From Swaminathania salitolerans (lineage in GTDB: Bacteria > Pseudomonadota > Alphaproteobacteria > Acetobacterales > Acetobacteraceae): a stretch of DNA of 64,000 nt. Of this stretch, positions 45,453 to 55,384 are shown piece by piece. The position numbers were made by a program, and so were the translations under genes. Each line of letters opens with the position of its first letter. The first letter of the stretch is position 1. The stretch spans positions 62,001 through 126,000 of the forward strand of contig NZ_BJVC01000002.1 of assembly GCF_007988945.1 (NCBI RefSeq), written 5' to 3'. Under the pieces are notes generated by a model, which worked only from the letters and a program-made list of their open reading frames with translations, was not told where the DNA came from and searched no databases.

Positions 45453-46625
45453 TTACATGGCTGCGGCGAAGATCTCCATCACCTGGGCCTTGGTCGCCTT
45501 GCGCGGATTGGTGAGCATACAGGCATCTTTTTGTGCATTTTCGGCCATGATCTCGTGATCTTCCGTCTTGACGCCGAGTTCAGCGAGACCCGAGGGGATT
45601 CCGACGGCGCCGGACATGGCCGAGATCGCATCGATCGCGGCTTCGGCGGCTTCCTCCCGGCTCATCAGCTCCGTCTGCACCCCGAGGAGACGCGCGATTG
45701 CGGCATAGCGATCGGCCGCAGCGATCAGATTGAAGCGGCACACATGCGGGAGGAGCACGGCATTACAGACCCCATGCGGGAGGTTATAGAACCCGCCAAG
45801 CTGATGTGCCATGGCATGGACGTAGCCCAGAGACGCATTGTTGAACGCCATGCCGGCGAGATATTGCGCGTAGCACATGGCCGAACGCGCCTCCATGTTC
45901 TCACCATGGGCGACCGCCTTCGGAAGCCAGTCCGCAATCAGTCTGATCGCCTTCTCCGCGCAGGCATCCGTAATCGGCGTTGCCGCGGTCGAGACATAGG
46001 CTTCGATTGCGTGGGTCAGGGCATCCATGCCGGTCGCCGCCGTGAGTCCGGGCGGCATTGCGACCATCAGGCTCGGATCGTCGATCGCAATCAGCGGCGT
46101 GCAGCGCCAGTCGACGATCGCCATTTTCACATGGGTTTTCGAGTTGGTGATGATACAGAAGCGCGTCATCTCGGACGCCGTGCCGGCCGTGGTATTGATC
46201 GCGATCAGCGGGGTCATCGGGGTTTTCGATTTATCGACCCCTTCATAATCGCTGATATGGCCGCCGCCTGCGGTCACGAGGCCGATCCCCTTGGCGCAGT
46301 CATGAGACGACCCACCACCGAGGGAAACGATGAAATCGCAGCCGTTTTCCTCGTACATCTTGACGCCGTCATGCACATTGACGTCGGTCGGGTTCGGTTC
46401 GGCGCCCGCAAAGACGATCGTCTCCAGCCCATCCTCGCGGAGATAACCCGCGATGACGTCGGCGACGCCCATCTTCTTCAACCCGGCATCCGTGACGACC
46501 AGCGCCTTCCTGGCACCGAGCGCCTTTGCGCGCTTGCCTGTCTCTTTCGCGCAGCCGGGGCCGATGAGCGTGACGCAGGGGATGAAGAAACTGTCGGTAC
46601 GATCGGCAAGGGAAATATGGGCCAT
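45453..46625 (-). CDS. Iron-containing alcohol dehydrogenase
   Basis: A 390-residue group III alcohol dehydrogenase. ATG 46625 has AGAGG nine bases upstream; the earlier in-frame start is less likely. GGGSSHDCAKGIGLV is the NAD-binding loop. The metal site is spread over TGMDALTHAIEAYVS, LGYVHAMAHQLGGFYNLPHG and neighbouring residues, with the expected Asp and three His. Close in type to Zymomonas AdhB, YiaY and 1,3-propanediol dehydrogenase, so it reduces aldehydes to alcohols or the reverse with NAD. Convergent with the kinase-GlpD-flavoprotein operon. Confidence 0.9.
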   Translation of the reverse strand: MAHISLADRTDSFFIPCVTLIGPGCAKETGKRAKALGARKALVVTDAGLKKMGVADVIAGYLREDGLETIVFAGAEPNPTDVNVHDGVKMYEENGCDFIVSLGGGSSHDCAKGIGLVTAGGGHISDYEGVDKSKTPMTPLIAINTTAGTASEMTRFCIITNSKTHVKMAIVDWRCTPLIAIDDPSLMVAMPPGLTAATGMDALTHAIEAYVSTAATPITDACAEKAIRLIADWLPKAVAHGENMEARSAMCYAQYLAGMAFNNASLGYVHAMAHQLGGFYNLPHGVCNAVLLPHVCRFNLIAAADRYAAIARLLGVQTELMSREEAAEAAIDAISAMSGAVGIPSGLAELGVKTEDHEIMAENAQKDACMLTNPRKATKAQVMEIFAAAM

Positions 46626-46849
46626 GTTCGAAATCCTCTCATGACGAGACACCGCGTCCACGAGGAGGATCCCCTTTGTGGACTCCAGTCTCGCGATCAT
46701 GCACGCGAAGCTACGTCCCGGAAATAGAACTCATGCGTAAAGGAGCATCAATATTTCTCGATCCGGATGTATTCGCATGATTCGACACTGCACTTATCGG
46801 TAAGTCCCAGAGGTAGTTCGGATGCTGAACTATCCGGAGGCAAGTCCGG

Positions 46850-48241
46850 TCAGTGCCAGTTTTGCGAATAGATCTCCATTGCGGCGACGGACACGCGCAA
46901 AGTGAGCACGCCGCCGAGCAAGAGCAGGATCGGTCCGATCCCCCGTCGATCGGCGCTCTGCGGAAGGCTCACGATCGCACCGAGATAGATCGCCCCCGCC
47001 GCGAGGAGGAAATATCGTCCCTGCAGCCCTGTGATGACCGCGGAACTGACCGGTGTGAAACCGACATAGAAGGCGATAAGGATCAGCATGACGCTGGCCA
47101 GTCCGATGCTCAGGAAAAGAGCGCCGATCAGGGGGCGAGACGGTCCCTTGCGTTCGGTCAGAGCCAGCAGGAACACCAGCACTGCGGTCATCAGGGAGGC
47201 GGTCTCTCCGATCTTGAAGAATTGCGGAGGTGGGCCTCCGCCGAAACGTCCGTAGATATCCAGCCACCACCAGTGAGCACCGCTCTCGAGCGTGCGGATG
47301 ACGAGACCTGCCACGTGCCATGGATGTGTGAGCAGCAGATGCGCCGCGAGGTGAGGGTCTCCGCCCGTTTTCCAGTAGACGGCTGGAACGAAGGGAAAGA
47401 CGATATTCCATAGCAGGGCGGTCGCGATGCTCGCCCCCATGACGCCGCCGCAGAACAGCAGCCAGCTGCGACGGTGCGTGAACAGGGCAGGGGGAACCAT
47501 GAGGATCGCAGCCGAGAAAACACAGCATGTCAGCTTGAGAAGACCGAGCGTTCCACCGGAGAGAGCGAGAAGAAACAGATCCCGTCTCGTGAGGCTGTCT
47601 GCCTGCAGGCTGCGCAGACACAGGGCGAAGAAGAGCAGCGTCAGCGCATTCGTCAGGGGGTCCGCGCTATAGGTCGATGCAAGATGAAGGCAGGTCGGAG
47701 TCGTGAAGAGCAACACTATCCCGAGGCGTCCCCAGGGCAGGGTTCTGACAGCGAGGGCGAGTATCAGCAGATAGCCGATCAGATTGCCAAGGCGTCCCAT
47801 GAAGAACTGCGTGTCGATACGGGCATGCAGGACGCGCGATGTCAGCAGTCCGAGACCGGACGGCAGATACATGATCGGAGAATAGGACGCCGTCGAGGGA
47901 AATTCGAGGCGTTCCCTCCCGGAAGGCTGTCCTGTGAGTGCGTCGGCCAGTTCTTTTGCCGCCTGGCGATCCGATGAGAGAGCCCGATCCCTGCGGTTTT
48001 CGAAATAGCGGGCGAATGCGATCAGGCGGTTCTCGAGATCGCCCCCGAGCATGTTCCGGTCATAACGTTGCGGGAAGAGGTTGCCCTGGGAGACCTGCAA
48101 GGCGCGTTCGAAGTGGAACTGTTCGTCGATTCCGCTCACGGGGGTAACGAGGTAGACGAAGAAATAGCCGATAACGGCGATCAGGCAGAAATAGAGTGTG
48201 ATGACCCGATTGTAGGCGGTATTCGGTGTCTTCGCGCTCAT
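46850..48241 (-). CDS. DUF2142 multi-span membrane protein
   Basis: A 463-residue polytopic protein with ten or more hydrophobic segments (VITLYFCLIAVIGYFFVYLV, NALTLLFFALCLRSL, LMTAVLVFLLALTE, FLLAAGAIYLGAIVSL). ATG 48241 has AAGG eight bases upstream. The opening TPVSGIDEQFHFERALQVSQG with an acidic-aromatic cluster after helix 1 is typical of DUF2142, a family with a GT-C glycosyltransferase-like fold linked to surface polysaccharide. It probably acts at the inner membrane. No partner genes adjoin it. Confidence 0.8.
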   Translation of the reverse strand: MSAKTPNTAYNRVITLYFCLIAVIGYFFVYLVTPVSGIDEQFHFERALQVSQGNLFPQRYDRNMLGGDLENRLIAFARYFENRRDRALSSDRQAAKELADALTGQPSGRERLEFPSTASYSPIMYLPSGLGLLTSRVLHARIDTQFFMGRLGNLIGYLLILALAVRTLPWGRLGIVLLFTTPTCLHLASTYSADPLTNALTLLFFALCLRSLQADSLTRRDLFLLALSGGTLGLLKLTCCVFSAAILMVPPALFTHRRSWLLFCGGVMGASIATALLWNIVFPFVPAVYWKTGGDPHLAAHLLLTHPWHVAGLVIRTLESGAHWWWLDIYGRFGGGPPPQFFKIGETASLMTAVLVFLLALTERKGPSRPLIGALFLSIGLASVMLILIAFYVGFTPVSSAVITGLQGRYFLLAAGAIYLGAIVSLPQSADRRGIGPILLLLGGVLTLRVSVAAMEIYSQNWH

Positions 48242-48407
48242 GAGCAATACCTTGTCCGGACCGTCAGGCGATGCGTGTTGCATCGATTCCGGGGAAGTAA
48301 CATTACGAACTGCAATCGGGCAATGGCCGTAACGCCTGACCGGCCCGGGCGAGGCGCGTCCGCGCGGGGGCTGGCGGGCTCACTCGGCACGATGCCGGAT
48401 CGGCAGC

Positions 48408-49322
48408 TCAGTCCCGGACCTGCCTGCCGGGGGCGGCATCCATGCACAAGCCCCGCAGGATATCGGCAAAGCCACGGAGGATTCCATTGGGCGCGCGATT
48501 TGCCATGGCCATCGCGATCGAGGCTCTCGGCACTGTGCCCAGAATGGGATGGAAGGTGACGCCTTCCGTGCGGATCTGCCGGAGATAGGCGGGAACGATC
48601 GCAACGCCCATGCCGGTTGCCACCATCGGTACGGTGGCTGCAATCTGCGGTGCCGCCTGGCCGAGAAGCGGCGAAAACCCCTCGATCAGACAGGCCGCTA
48701 TGATCGTATCGTAATATCCGGGACCGAGATGACGCTCGAACAGGATCAGCTGATCTTCCGCGATGTCGCGAAGATGGATTCCGTCCTGCCCGGAAAGCGG
48801 ATGTGAAAACGGCAGAACGATCATGGAGGGTTCATCCATGAGCGGCCGGACGATGACATTCGGATCGGGGACAGGGGGACGGACGATGGCGATATCGAGC
48901 TGGCCGTTCTGTAGTGCCCTGCACAGAACGGGCGTATTGCTCTCTTCCAGCGTGACCCTGACGCCGGGCCTCGCCTGACGAAACGCATGGATGGCGCGCG
49001 GAATCAGCGGAAGCAGGGTCAGGCTCCCCGCCATGCCGAGCCTCAGGCTCCCCTCATTGCCGGTGGCCAGTCCCTGCGCAAAAGCGCGGAACTCTTCCGA
49101 GAGCGCGAGAATGGTCCGTGCCCGTTCGATCAGCTGCGCCCCGGCTTCGGTCGGAATCGCTCCGGCGCGGGAGCGTTTGAACAACCTCACCCCGAGATCG
49201 CTCTCGAGCCTCGCTATCTGCTGGCTCAGGGGCGGCTGTGCCATGCGCAGAGCCTCGGCGGCTCTGGTGAAACTGCCCTGATCGGCGATCGCGACAAGAT
49301 AGCGCAGATGTCTGAGATCCAT
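48408..49322 (-). CDS. LysR-type transcriptional regulator
   Basis: A 304-residue LysR protein. The winged-helix domain starts [22 protein letters not shown] with [16 protein letters not shown] as recognition helix (about 28-43). The effector domain has [19 protein letters not shown] and a second lobe through [14 protein letters not shown]. Starts at 49334, 49328 and 49322 are all possible; I use the last, which gives the usual family N-terminus. It diverges from pdc with only about 100 bases between starts, so pdc is the probable target. Confidence 0.88.
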   Translation of the reverse strand: MDLRHLRYLVAIADQGSFTRAAEALRMAQPPLSQQIARLESDLGVRLFKRSRAGAIPTEAGAQLIERARTILALSEEFRAFAQGLATGNEGSLRLGMAGSLTLLPLIPRAIHAFRQARPGVRVTLEESNTPVLCRALQNGQLDIAIVRPPVPDPNVIVRPLMDEPSMIVLPFSHPLSGQDGIHLRDIAEDQLILFERHLGPGYYDTIIAACLIEGFSPLLGQAAPQIAATVPMVATGMGVAIVPAYLRQIRTEGVTFHPILGTVPRASIAMAMANRAPNGILRGFADILRGLCMDAAPGRQVRD

Positions 49323-49420
49323 GGCCATATGCATCCGATATGGAAAACGCTCTCATTATATATTGGAAGTTTCGAAAGGTAAAATCTACGCTATTGCCCA
49401 GATCATCTGGAGACATGGCC

Positions 49421-51094
49421 ATGAGCTTCACCGTTGGACAATATCTCGCTGAACGCCTGAGACAGATCGGGCTCAGGCATCATTTCGCGGTTGCGGGCGA
49501 CTATAATCTCGTCCTCCTCGACCAGCTTCTTACCGAAAAGAGCATGCAGCAGGTCTACTGCTGCAACGAGCTCAATTGCGGCTTCTCTGCCGAAGGTTAT
49601 GCGCGCGCCCATGGTGCGGCGGCTGCGGTCGTCACCTTCGGCGTCGGCACGATCTCGGCGATGGATGCGCTGGCCGGGGCCTATGCCGAAAACCTGCCCG
49701 TCATTCTCGTCGTCGGAGGGCTGAACTCGAACGATCGCGGGTCCGGCCGGGTGCTTCATCACACGACGGGTACGACCGATCACGAGTTCCAGCTCCAGAT
49801 GGCGCGCCAGATCACCTGTGCCGCCGAGAGCATCAACGATGCCGCCTCGGCACCGGCGAAGATCGATCACGTGATCCGCGCTGCCCTGCTGAACCGGAAG
49901 CCGGTCTATCTCGAGATTGCCTGCAATATTTCCGATGCCGAATGCGTCCGCCCCGGGCCGGCCTCCTCTTTCCTCCGCCCGATCAACGAGGACCGGGCCA
50001 GTCTGGTGGCGGCCATCGAAACGACGCGCGACTGGCTGAAGGGGAAGCAGGAGATCGTTCTCCTGGTCGGAAGCAAGATCCGTGCGGCCATGGCGCAGAA
50101 GGCCGCAATCCGTCTCGCCGATCGTCTGCCCTGTTCGGTTGCGATCATGGCAGCGGCCAAGAGCTTCTTTCCGGAGACGCATCCCGCCTATGCCGGGCTG
50201 TACTGGGGCGAGGTGAGCGATCCCGGTGTGGCGGATCTGGTCGAGAAGGCAGACGCCGTTCTGTGTCTCGCCCCCGTGTTCAACGATTATTCGACGGTGG
50301 GCTGGACCGCCTGGCCGAGGGGCGAGTCCGTGCTCACGGCCGATCCGGATCGTGTCACCGTGGCCGGTCGGAGCTTCGACGGGTTCACGCTCGAATCGTT
50401 CCTCGAGGCATTGGCCGATTCCTTCGGTGAGCCGCGGGATCTCCAGCCGCGTGAAGTTCGTCCTTTCGCGCCGGAGCCTGCCGCACCGGATGCGCGGCTC
50501 ACGAATGACGAGATGCTGCGCCAGATCCAGCGTCTCGTCTCCTCCGAGACGACCCTGACCGCGGAGACCGGCGATTCCTGGTTCAATGCCATGCGTCTCG
50601 GTCTTCCGGAGGGCGCGCAGGTCGAGGTCGAGATGCAATGGGGCCATATCGGATGGTCCGTACCCAGCACGTTCGGTCAGGCCGTGGCGGCGCCGGATCG
50701 GCGCCATGTTCTGATGGTCGGGGATGGATCGTTCCAGCTCACGGCCCAGGAAGTGGGTCAGATGATCCGTTATGAGCTGCCGGTCATCATCTTCCTCGTC
50801 AATAATCGTGGCTATGTCATCGAGATTGCCATCCATGACGGCCCGTACAACTACATCCAGAACTGGGATTATGCGGCTCTCATGGCTGCGTTCAACGGTG
50901 GAACCGGCCACGGTCTCGGTCTGCATGCGGGAACCGGAGCGGAGCTGGAAGAGGCGATCGAAAAAGCCGTGGCCAATCGCAGGGGCCCGACCCTGATCGA
51001 ATGTTCACTCGACCGCGAGGATTGCACGGAGATGCTCCGCAAATGGGGCAAAGTCGTTGCGAAGACCAATGCCCGCGCACCGCAACAGGCCTGA
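49421..51094 (+). CDS. pdc: Pyruvate decarboxylase
   Basis: A 557-residue ThDP enzyme converting pyruvate to acetaldehyde and CO2. ATG 49421 has GGAG eight bases upstream and gives the standard [18 protein letters not shown]. The N-terminal domain has [17 protein letters not shown], the activating Glu in [17 protein letters not shown], and GRVLHHTTG with the catalytic His pair. The ThDP motif runs from [15 protein letters not shown] to VNNRGYVIE. The sequence is of the Acetobacter/Zymomonas type. A strong bidirectional terminator follows. Confidence 0.96.
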   Translation: MSFTVGQYLAERLRQIGLRHHFAVAGDYNLVLLDQLLTEKSMQQVYCCNELNCGFSAEGYARAHGAAAAVVTFGVGTISAMDALAGAYAENLPVILVVGGLNSNDRGSGRVLHHTTGTTDHEFQLQMARQITCAAESINDAASAPAKIDHVIRAALLNRKPVYLEIACNISDAECVRPGPASSFLRPINEDRASLVAAIETTRDWLKGKQEIVLLVGSKIRAAMAQKAAIRLADRLPCSVAIMAAAKSFFPETHPAYAGLYWGEVSDPGVADLVEKADAVLCLAPVFNDYSTVGWTAWPRGESVLTADPDRVTVAGRSFDGFTLESFLEALADSFGEPRDLQPREVRPFAPEPAAPDARLTNDEMLRQIQRLVSSETTLTAETGDSWFNAMRLGLPEGAQVEVEMQWGHIGWSVPSTFGQAVAAPDRRHVLMVGDGSFQLTAQEVGQMIRYELPVIIFLVNNRGYVIEIAIHDGPYNYIQNWDYAALMAAFNGGTGHGLGLHAGTGAELEEAIEKAVANRRGPTLIECSLDREDCTEMLRKWGKVVAKTNARAPQQA

Positions 51095-51116
51095 TTGCCG
51101 GCATTCGGACAAAAAA

Positions 51117-51144
51117 AGAGCCGGGGAGGATACTCCCCGGCTCT
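51117..51144. terminator. Bidirectional intrinsic terminator
   Basis: AGAGCCGGGGAG (51117-51128) pairs exactly with CTCCCCGGCTCT (51133-51144) around a GATA loop, with A7 before and T4 after. It serves the convergent pdc and isocitrate dehydrogenase genes. Confidence 0.92.
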
Positions 51145-51167
51145 TTTCGTCATGATGCGCCCGGATG

Positions 51168-52193
51168 TCAGCCCAGCGCGGCGAGGAGTGCCTGCGTCAG
51201 TTCGGCTGTGCCGGTCTCGCCACCGAGATCGCGGGTCCGCACGCCGTCGATACGGATGACCCGATCGATTGCCGTATCGATGCGTGTGGCCAGATCCTGC
51301 CGGCCGACATGGGCGAGCATCATGCTCGCTGCCATGAGGAGCGCGAGCGGGTTGGCGATGCCCTTGCCTGCGATGTCGGGGGCCGAGCCGTGAACCGCCT
51401 CGAAGATTGCGGCATTCGGTCCGATATTGGCACCCGGCGCCATGCCGAGCCCACCGACCAGCCCCGCCGTGAGATCGGAGAGAATATCGCCGAAGAGATT
51501 CGTGGTGACGATCACGTCGTACTGCCACGGATCGGTCACGAGCTGCATCGCACAGGCATCGACGATGCGCTCTTCGACCGCGACCTTTCCTTCGTATTCC
51601 CTAGCGATCCGCCGCCCTTCCTCAAGGAAGATCCCGCTGAGGATCTTCAGGATATTGGCCTTGTGGACGAGCGTGACCTTCTTGCGTCCGTTGGCCACTG
51701 CATAATCGAAGGCGAAGCGGACAATACGGGCACATTCGCGACGTGAATTGAACCCGGCGCCATAAGCCAGCCCCTTCGGATCGTCTCCTTCAGGGAGATA
51801 ATGCTCCATCGCGGCATAAAGACCCTCGATATTCTCACGGACCACGACGAGATCGATCTTGTCGAAACGTCCCCCCGGAACGACGGTGCGCGTGGGACGA
51901 AGATTGGCGTAGAGACCGAATTCCTGACGCATCGTGACGTTCACGGATTTGAATCCGGCGCCGACCGGTGTCGTCAGCGGCCCCTTGAGGGCGAGGCCGG
52001 TCTTGCGGATGCTGTCGAGGGTGGGCTGCGGAAGCGGCGCGCCGAACTGTTCGATCGCACCCAGACCTCCTGCCTGCCGGTCCCAGGAAAAGGGTGCCCC
52101 CAGTTTCGCGAGGATCTCGACCACCGAGGCAGTGATCTCGGGGCCGATGCCGTCACCTTCGATGAGCGTAGCGGGTATCAGCTGGTCAGCCAT
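51168..52193 (-). CDS. NAD-dependent isocitrate dehydrogenase (homoisocitrate/isopropylmalate DH family)
   Basis: A 341-residue beta-decarboxylating dehydrogenase. N-terminus ATLIEGDGIGPEITASVVEIL; substrate loop VNVTMRQEFGLYANLRPTRTV with the three Arg; VVRENIEGLYAAMEHY; metal site NLFGDILSDLTAGLVGGLGM; cofactor loop EAVHGSAPDIAGKGIANP. The Ser/Asn-containing substrate loop and short length match the NAD-type isocitrate dehydrogenase known in acetic acid bacteria rather than LeuB. It would supply 2-oxoglutarate in the TCA cycle. Fifteen bases separate it from the upstream peptidase gene. Confidence 0.85.
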   Translation of the reverse strand: MADQLIPATLIEGDGIGPEITASVVEILAKLGAPFSWDRQAGGLGAIEQFGAPLPQPTLDSIRKTGLALKGPLTTPVGAGFKSVNVTMRQEFGLYANLRPTRTVVPGGRFDKIDLVVVRENIEGLYAAMEHYLPEGDDPKGLAYGAGFNSRRECARIVRFAFDYAVANGRKKVTLVHKANILKILSGIFLEEGRRIAREYEGKVAVEERIVDACAMQLVTDPWQYDVIVTTNLFGDILSDLTAGLVGGLGMAPGANIGPNAAIFEAVHGSAPDIAGKGIANPLALLMAASMMLAHVGRQDLATRIDTAIDRVIRIDGVRTRDLGGETGTAELTQALLAALG

Positions 52194-52208
52194 GCATCTC
52201 TTCCTTTG

Positions 52209-53978
52209 TCAGTTTCCGATCGGTGCACAGGCGTTTTCGAGCCATGCACGATCCCCGTCATCCAGCCCGGGCCCGATACGGGTCAGCGTTTCCTCATGAT
52301 AGGCATTGAGCCAGTTCAGCTCTCCGGGTTCCAGTAACGATGCCATGATCAGCCTGCGATCGAACGGCGCGAAACCGAGAACCTCGAATTCGAGGAAACC
52401 CGTATTGTCGCCAAGCGGAGCGGGCTTCACCATGAGGAGATTCTCGAGCCGGATGCCGTAGGCGCCCGGCAGATAATAGCCGGGCTCGTCGGATACGATC
52501 ATGCCCGGCGCGAGCGCGATCGGGCGTGGAACCGCGCTGATGTTCTGCGGTCCCTCATGAACGGAGAGATAGCTGCCGATTCCGTGGCCCGTACCGTGAT
52601 CGTAATCCAGTCCTGCCTGCCACAAGGCATAGCGGGCGAGGCAATCGAGACGATGACCCGTCGTTCCTACAGGGAAGCGGGCGCGGGCGAGGGCGATATT
52701 TCCCTTGAGCACGCGGGTGAATGCCTCGCACAGGGCCTTCGGCGGCGCTCCGGGGCCGGTCCAGAGCGTTCTCGTGACGTCGGTGGTACCCGCATCGTAC
52801 TGCCCGCCACTGTCGATGAGATAGATCTGATCCGCCTCGAGAACGCGATCCTCGCCGGGAAGCGCGCGATAATGCGGGAGAGCGGCGTTCGGACCCGCAG
52901 CGGAAATCGCCGGAAAGCTCTCTCCGCGATAATCGGGTGAAAGCGCCCTGAACCCGTCGAGCGCATCGGCCAGACCGGTCTCGCGCATGCCGGTTCCCTC
53001 ACGGGAGACGAAATGCAGGAAACGGCACAGGGCAAGGGAATCGACCAGATGAACCTCGCGCGCGCCGTTCTGCTCGGTCGCGTTCTTGCAGGCGCGGGGC
53101 AGGGCGCAGAGATCCGGCCCGCGCTCGACCTGCGCGCCGGCTTCGCTGAGCGTCTGGATAAACCACAGAGCAGTCTGGGCGGGATCGATGCGGACCACCT
53201 GTCCCGACAGTGCCTTCAGGCGGTCGGGCAATTCATGAGGCGGCAGGATCGAGACGTTTCGGAACGATATCGCGGCATCCGGGCTGACGCGGGTGATGTC
53301 GATGAAGACCTCGAGCGAGGCATCCTGATGGAGGATTGCGAAAGCGAGAATGACGGGGGTATGCGGAACGTCGTCGCCCCGGATGTTGAGAAGCCAGGCC
53401 AGCGAGGTCGGATCGCACACGATCATCGCCTCCTGCCCGGCCTTGCGCAGGGCGCCGCCGATCTTGCGGCGCTTGGAGAGGCTGCCCTCGCCACTCAGCG
53501 ATTCGGGCTGATAGCGCATCTCGCTTTCGGGCGGGGCCGGTCGGTCGGTCCACGCTGTGTCGACGGGATTGACGCAAAGCGGCACGAATTCCGCACAAGG
53601 GGAGACAAGACCGTTGAGCAGGCTTTCTCCGACAAGGCGGGGATCGTAGCCGATGCGGTGCTTTTTCCCGTCCCGGGCGAGCCATTCCGAGGGAGGTTCG
53701 CGTGTGAGATGCAGGCATTCCCATTGTGCGGGATCGACCTGGTCGCGCAGCTGGCTCGTATAGCGCCCGTCGGAGAATACGGCAGCGCGATCCTGCAGGA
53801 GAAGGGCCAGCCCCGCACTCCCCGTGAATCCGGTCAGCCAGGCCAGCCGTTCGGCGCAGGGAGCGACATATTCGCCGAGGAACTCGTCGCCCCGCGGGAG
53901 GAGGAAGCCATCCACCCCGAGATCGCCGAGGCTTTTCCGGACGAGGGCTTGCCGTTCAGAAAGAGGAATGGCGCTCAT
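52209..53978 (-). CDS. pepP: Xaa-Pro aminopeptidase, M24B family
   Basis: A 589-residue cytosolic metallopeptidase that removes N-terminal residues before proline. ATG 53978 with AAGGATCTTCCG upstream. Two creatinase-like N-terminal domains precede the pita-bread domain. Metal ligands are visible in YLIDSGGQYDAGTTDVTRTL (two Asp), YDHGTGHGIG (His), SDEPGYYLPGAYGIRLENL (Glu) and LEFEVLGFAPFD (Glu). The length matches aminopeptidase P of the eukaryote-like three-domain type. Its 5' end overlaps the acetyltransferase gene by 23 bases. Confidence 0.92.
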   Translation of the reverse strand: MSAIPLSERQALVRKSLGDLGVDGFLLPRGDEFLGEYVAPCAERLAWLTGFTGSAGLALLLQDRAAVFSDGRYTSQLRDQVDPAQWECLHLTREPPSEWLARDGKKHRIGYDPRLVGESLLNGLVSPCAEFVPLCVNPVDTAWTDRPAPPESEMRYQPESLSGEGSLSKRRKIGGALRKAGQEAMIVCDPTSLAWLLNIRGDDVPHTPVILAFAILHQDASLEVFIDITRVSPDAAISFRNVSILPPHELPDRLKALSGQVVRIDPAQTALWFIQTLSEAGAQVERGPDLCALPRACKNATEQNGAREVHLVDSLALCRFLHFVSREGTGMRETGLADALDGFRALSPDYRGESFPAISAAGPNAALPHYRALPGEDRVLEADQIYLIDSGGQYDAGTTDVTRTLWTGPGAPPKALCEAFTRVLKGNIALARARFPVGTTGHRLDCLARYALWQAGLDYDHGTGHGIGSYLSVHEGPQNISAVPRPIALAPGMIVSDEPGYYLPGAYGIRLENLLMVKPAPLGDNTGFLEFEVLGFAPFDRRLIMASLLEPGELNWLNAYHEETLTRIGPGLDDGDRAWLENACAPIGN

Positions 53979-54495
53979 CGGAAGATCCTTCACCAGATTG
54001 GGTATCGAAAAGACGGTACATGAAAACAAGATCGAGCCAGCGCCCGAACTTGCGGCCCATATGGGGGAGCGGGCTGCTCTCGCTGAAGCCCGCATTGCGA
54101 TGCAGCGCGATCGACGCGACGTTGCTGGCCGTGATCGCACCGATCAGGACATGCATGCCTGCTTTTTCGGCGCGTGCGATCATCTCATCGAGCAGAAGAC
54201 GCCCTATGCCGCGTCTTTGCGCGCTGCTGGCGACATAGACGGAATGCTCCACGGTCAGGGCGTAGCCCTCATAGGCGCGAAAAGGGCCGTAGGAGGCAAA
54301 GCCCAGCACCGTTCCGTCTTCCACGGCGACGACGACCGGATGCCCGGCGTCCTGCCGCGTCTCCATCCAGGCGCGCCGTTCCTCCAGCGTGCGCGGGGAG
54401 GTTGCCCAGATCGCCTCGGAGGTTGCGATCGCGTCATTGGTGATCGCGAGGATCGCCGGGAGATCCCGGGCGGTGGCATCCCGCAGTTCAGCCAC
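53956..54495 (-). CDS. pat: GNAT N-acetyltransferase, phosphinothricin/MnaT type
   Basis: A 179-residue acetyltransferase. ELRDATARDLPAILAITNDAI is the N-terminal GNAT strand-helix. SVYVASSAQRRGIGRLLLDEMI (about 85-106) is the acetyl-CoA pyrophosphate loop (Q/RxxGxG/A), and HVLIGAITASNVASIALHRNAGF closes the fold. Typical of the Pat/YncA group acting on phosphinothricin-like amines or methionine derivatives; the natural substrate is unknown. It overlaps both prmA (8 bases) and the peptidase gene. Confidence 0.88.
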   Translation of the reverse strand: MAELRDATARDLPAILAITNDAIATSEAIWATSPRTLEERRAWMETRQDAGHPVVVAVEDGTVLGFASYGPFRAYEGYALTVEHSVYVASSAQRRGIGRLLLDEMIARAEKAGMHVLIGAITASNVASIALHRNAGFSESSPLPHMGRKFGRWLDLVFMYRLFDTQSGEGSSDERHSSF

Positions 54496-55384
54496 GGCGG
54501 CGCAACACCAGGGTCGACCATTCGCCCTCGTAATACTGCCTTTCCAGAACGAGGCCCTGACGGCGATGGGCGGCCAGAACCATGCGGGCCTGCGTCGTCA
54601 GCAGACCGGCCAGAATCACCGTCCCCCCCGGTGCGAGATGACGACCCAGATCGCGGGCCATCTTGCAGAGCGGGCGGGCCAGGATATTGGCGAAGACCAG
54701 ATCGTAGGGCGCGCGCGCCCTGACTTCGGGGGTGAGCCATCCATTGCCGAGGCGCGCCTCGATGAGCGGGGCGATATCGTTGAGCTTTGCATTGCTCGCC
54801 GCCACCCGTACGGACCAGGGTTCGATGTCGACCGCGAGCACGGTCTTCCTGAAGAGAAGAGCCGCCGCCATGGCGAGAATGCCCGAACCGCAGCCCATGT
54901 CGAGAATGCGCTGCGGCTTGCGCCAGGCCATGTCCTCGAGCGCACGCAGACAGCCACGGGTGGAGCCATGTTCCCCCGAACCGAAGGCGATACCTGCATC
55001 CAGCGTGATGGTCATGCGCTCGCGGGAGCGGTTACGGGCGAGATGGGTGCCGCGTATTGCGAAACGGCGTCCGACATCCTGCTGGGGAAACGCCTCATAG
55101 GTGCGTGCGAGCCATCCTTCGGCTTCCGTCCGCTCGCGTATGAGCGGCGCGTCGCTGCCGGTGATGAGTCGCGCCAGTGTCATGGCCCGTTCGAGTTCAT
55201 CCTCGCCATGGCCGATATCCTTGACGCCCTCGACGCGCCAGATGTTCTGATCCTCGTTCGCTTCGAAGATTCCGACAGTCGTGCAGACTGTCATCAACGC
55301 CTGTTCGAACATCGGCACTGCGTCGTCGGGCACCGTGATCGAGATGGTTTCGAGTGCCGAAGCATGTCGTCTGGGAGAACTCAA
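54488..55384 (-). CDS. prmA: Ribosomal protein L11 methyltransferase
   Basis: A 298-residue SAM-dependent methyltransferase. N-terminal substrate-recognition domain to about residue 115, then LDAGIAFGSGEHGSTRGCLRAL, the hallmark PrmA pre-motif, and the SAM site ILDMGCGSGILAMAAALL with AVDIEPWSVRVAASNAKLN. VFANILARPL (NPPF-like catalytic loop) follows. The start is a TTG overlapping the uvrD stop (TTGA). It trimethylates L11. Part of a tight uvrD-prmA-pat-pepP operon. Confidence 0.93.
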   Translation of the reverse strand: MSSPRRHASALETISITVPDDAVPMFEQALMTVCTTVGIFEANEDQNIWRVEGVKDIGHGEDELERAMTLARLITGSDAPLIRERTEAEGWLARTYEAFPQQDVGRRFAIRGTHLARNRSRERMTITLDAGIAFGSGEHGSTRGCLRALEDMAWRKPQRILDMGCGSGILAMAAALLFRKTVLAVDIEPWSVRVAASNAKLNDIAPLIEARLGNGWLTPEVRARAPYDLVFANILARPLCKMARDLGRHLAPGGTVILAGLLTTQARMVLAAHRRQGLVLERQYYEGEWSTLVLRRRG

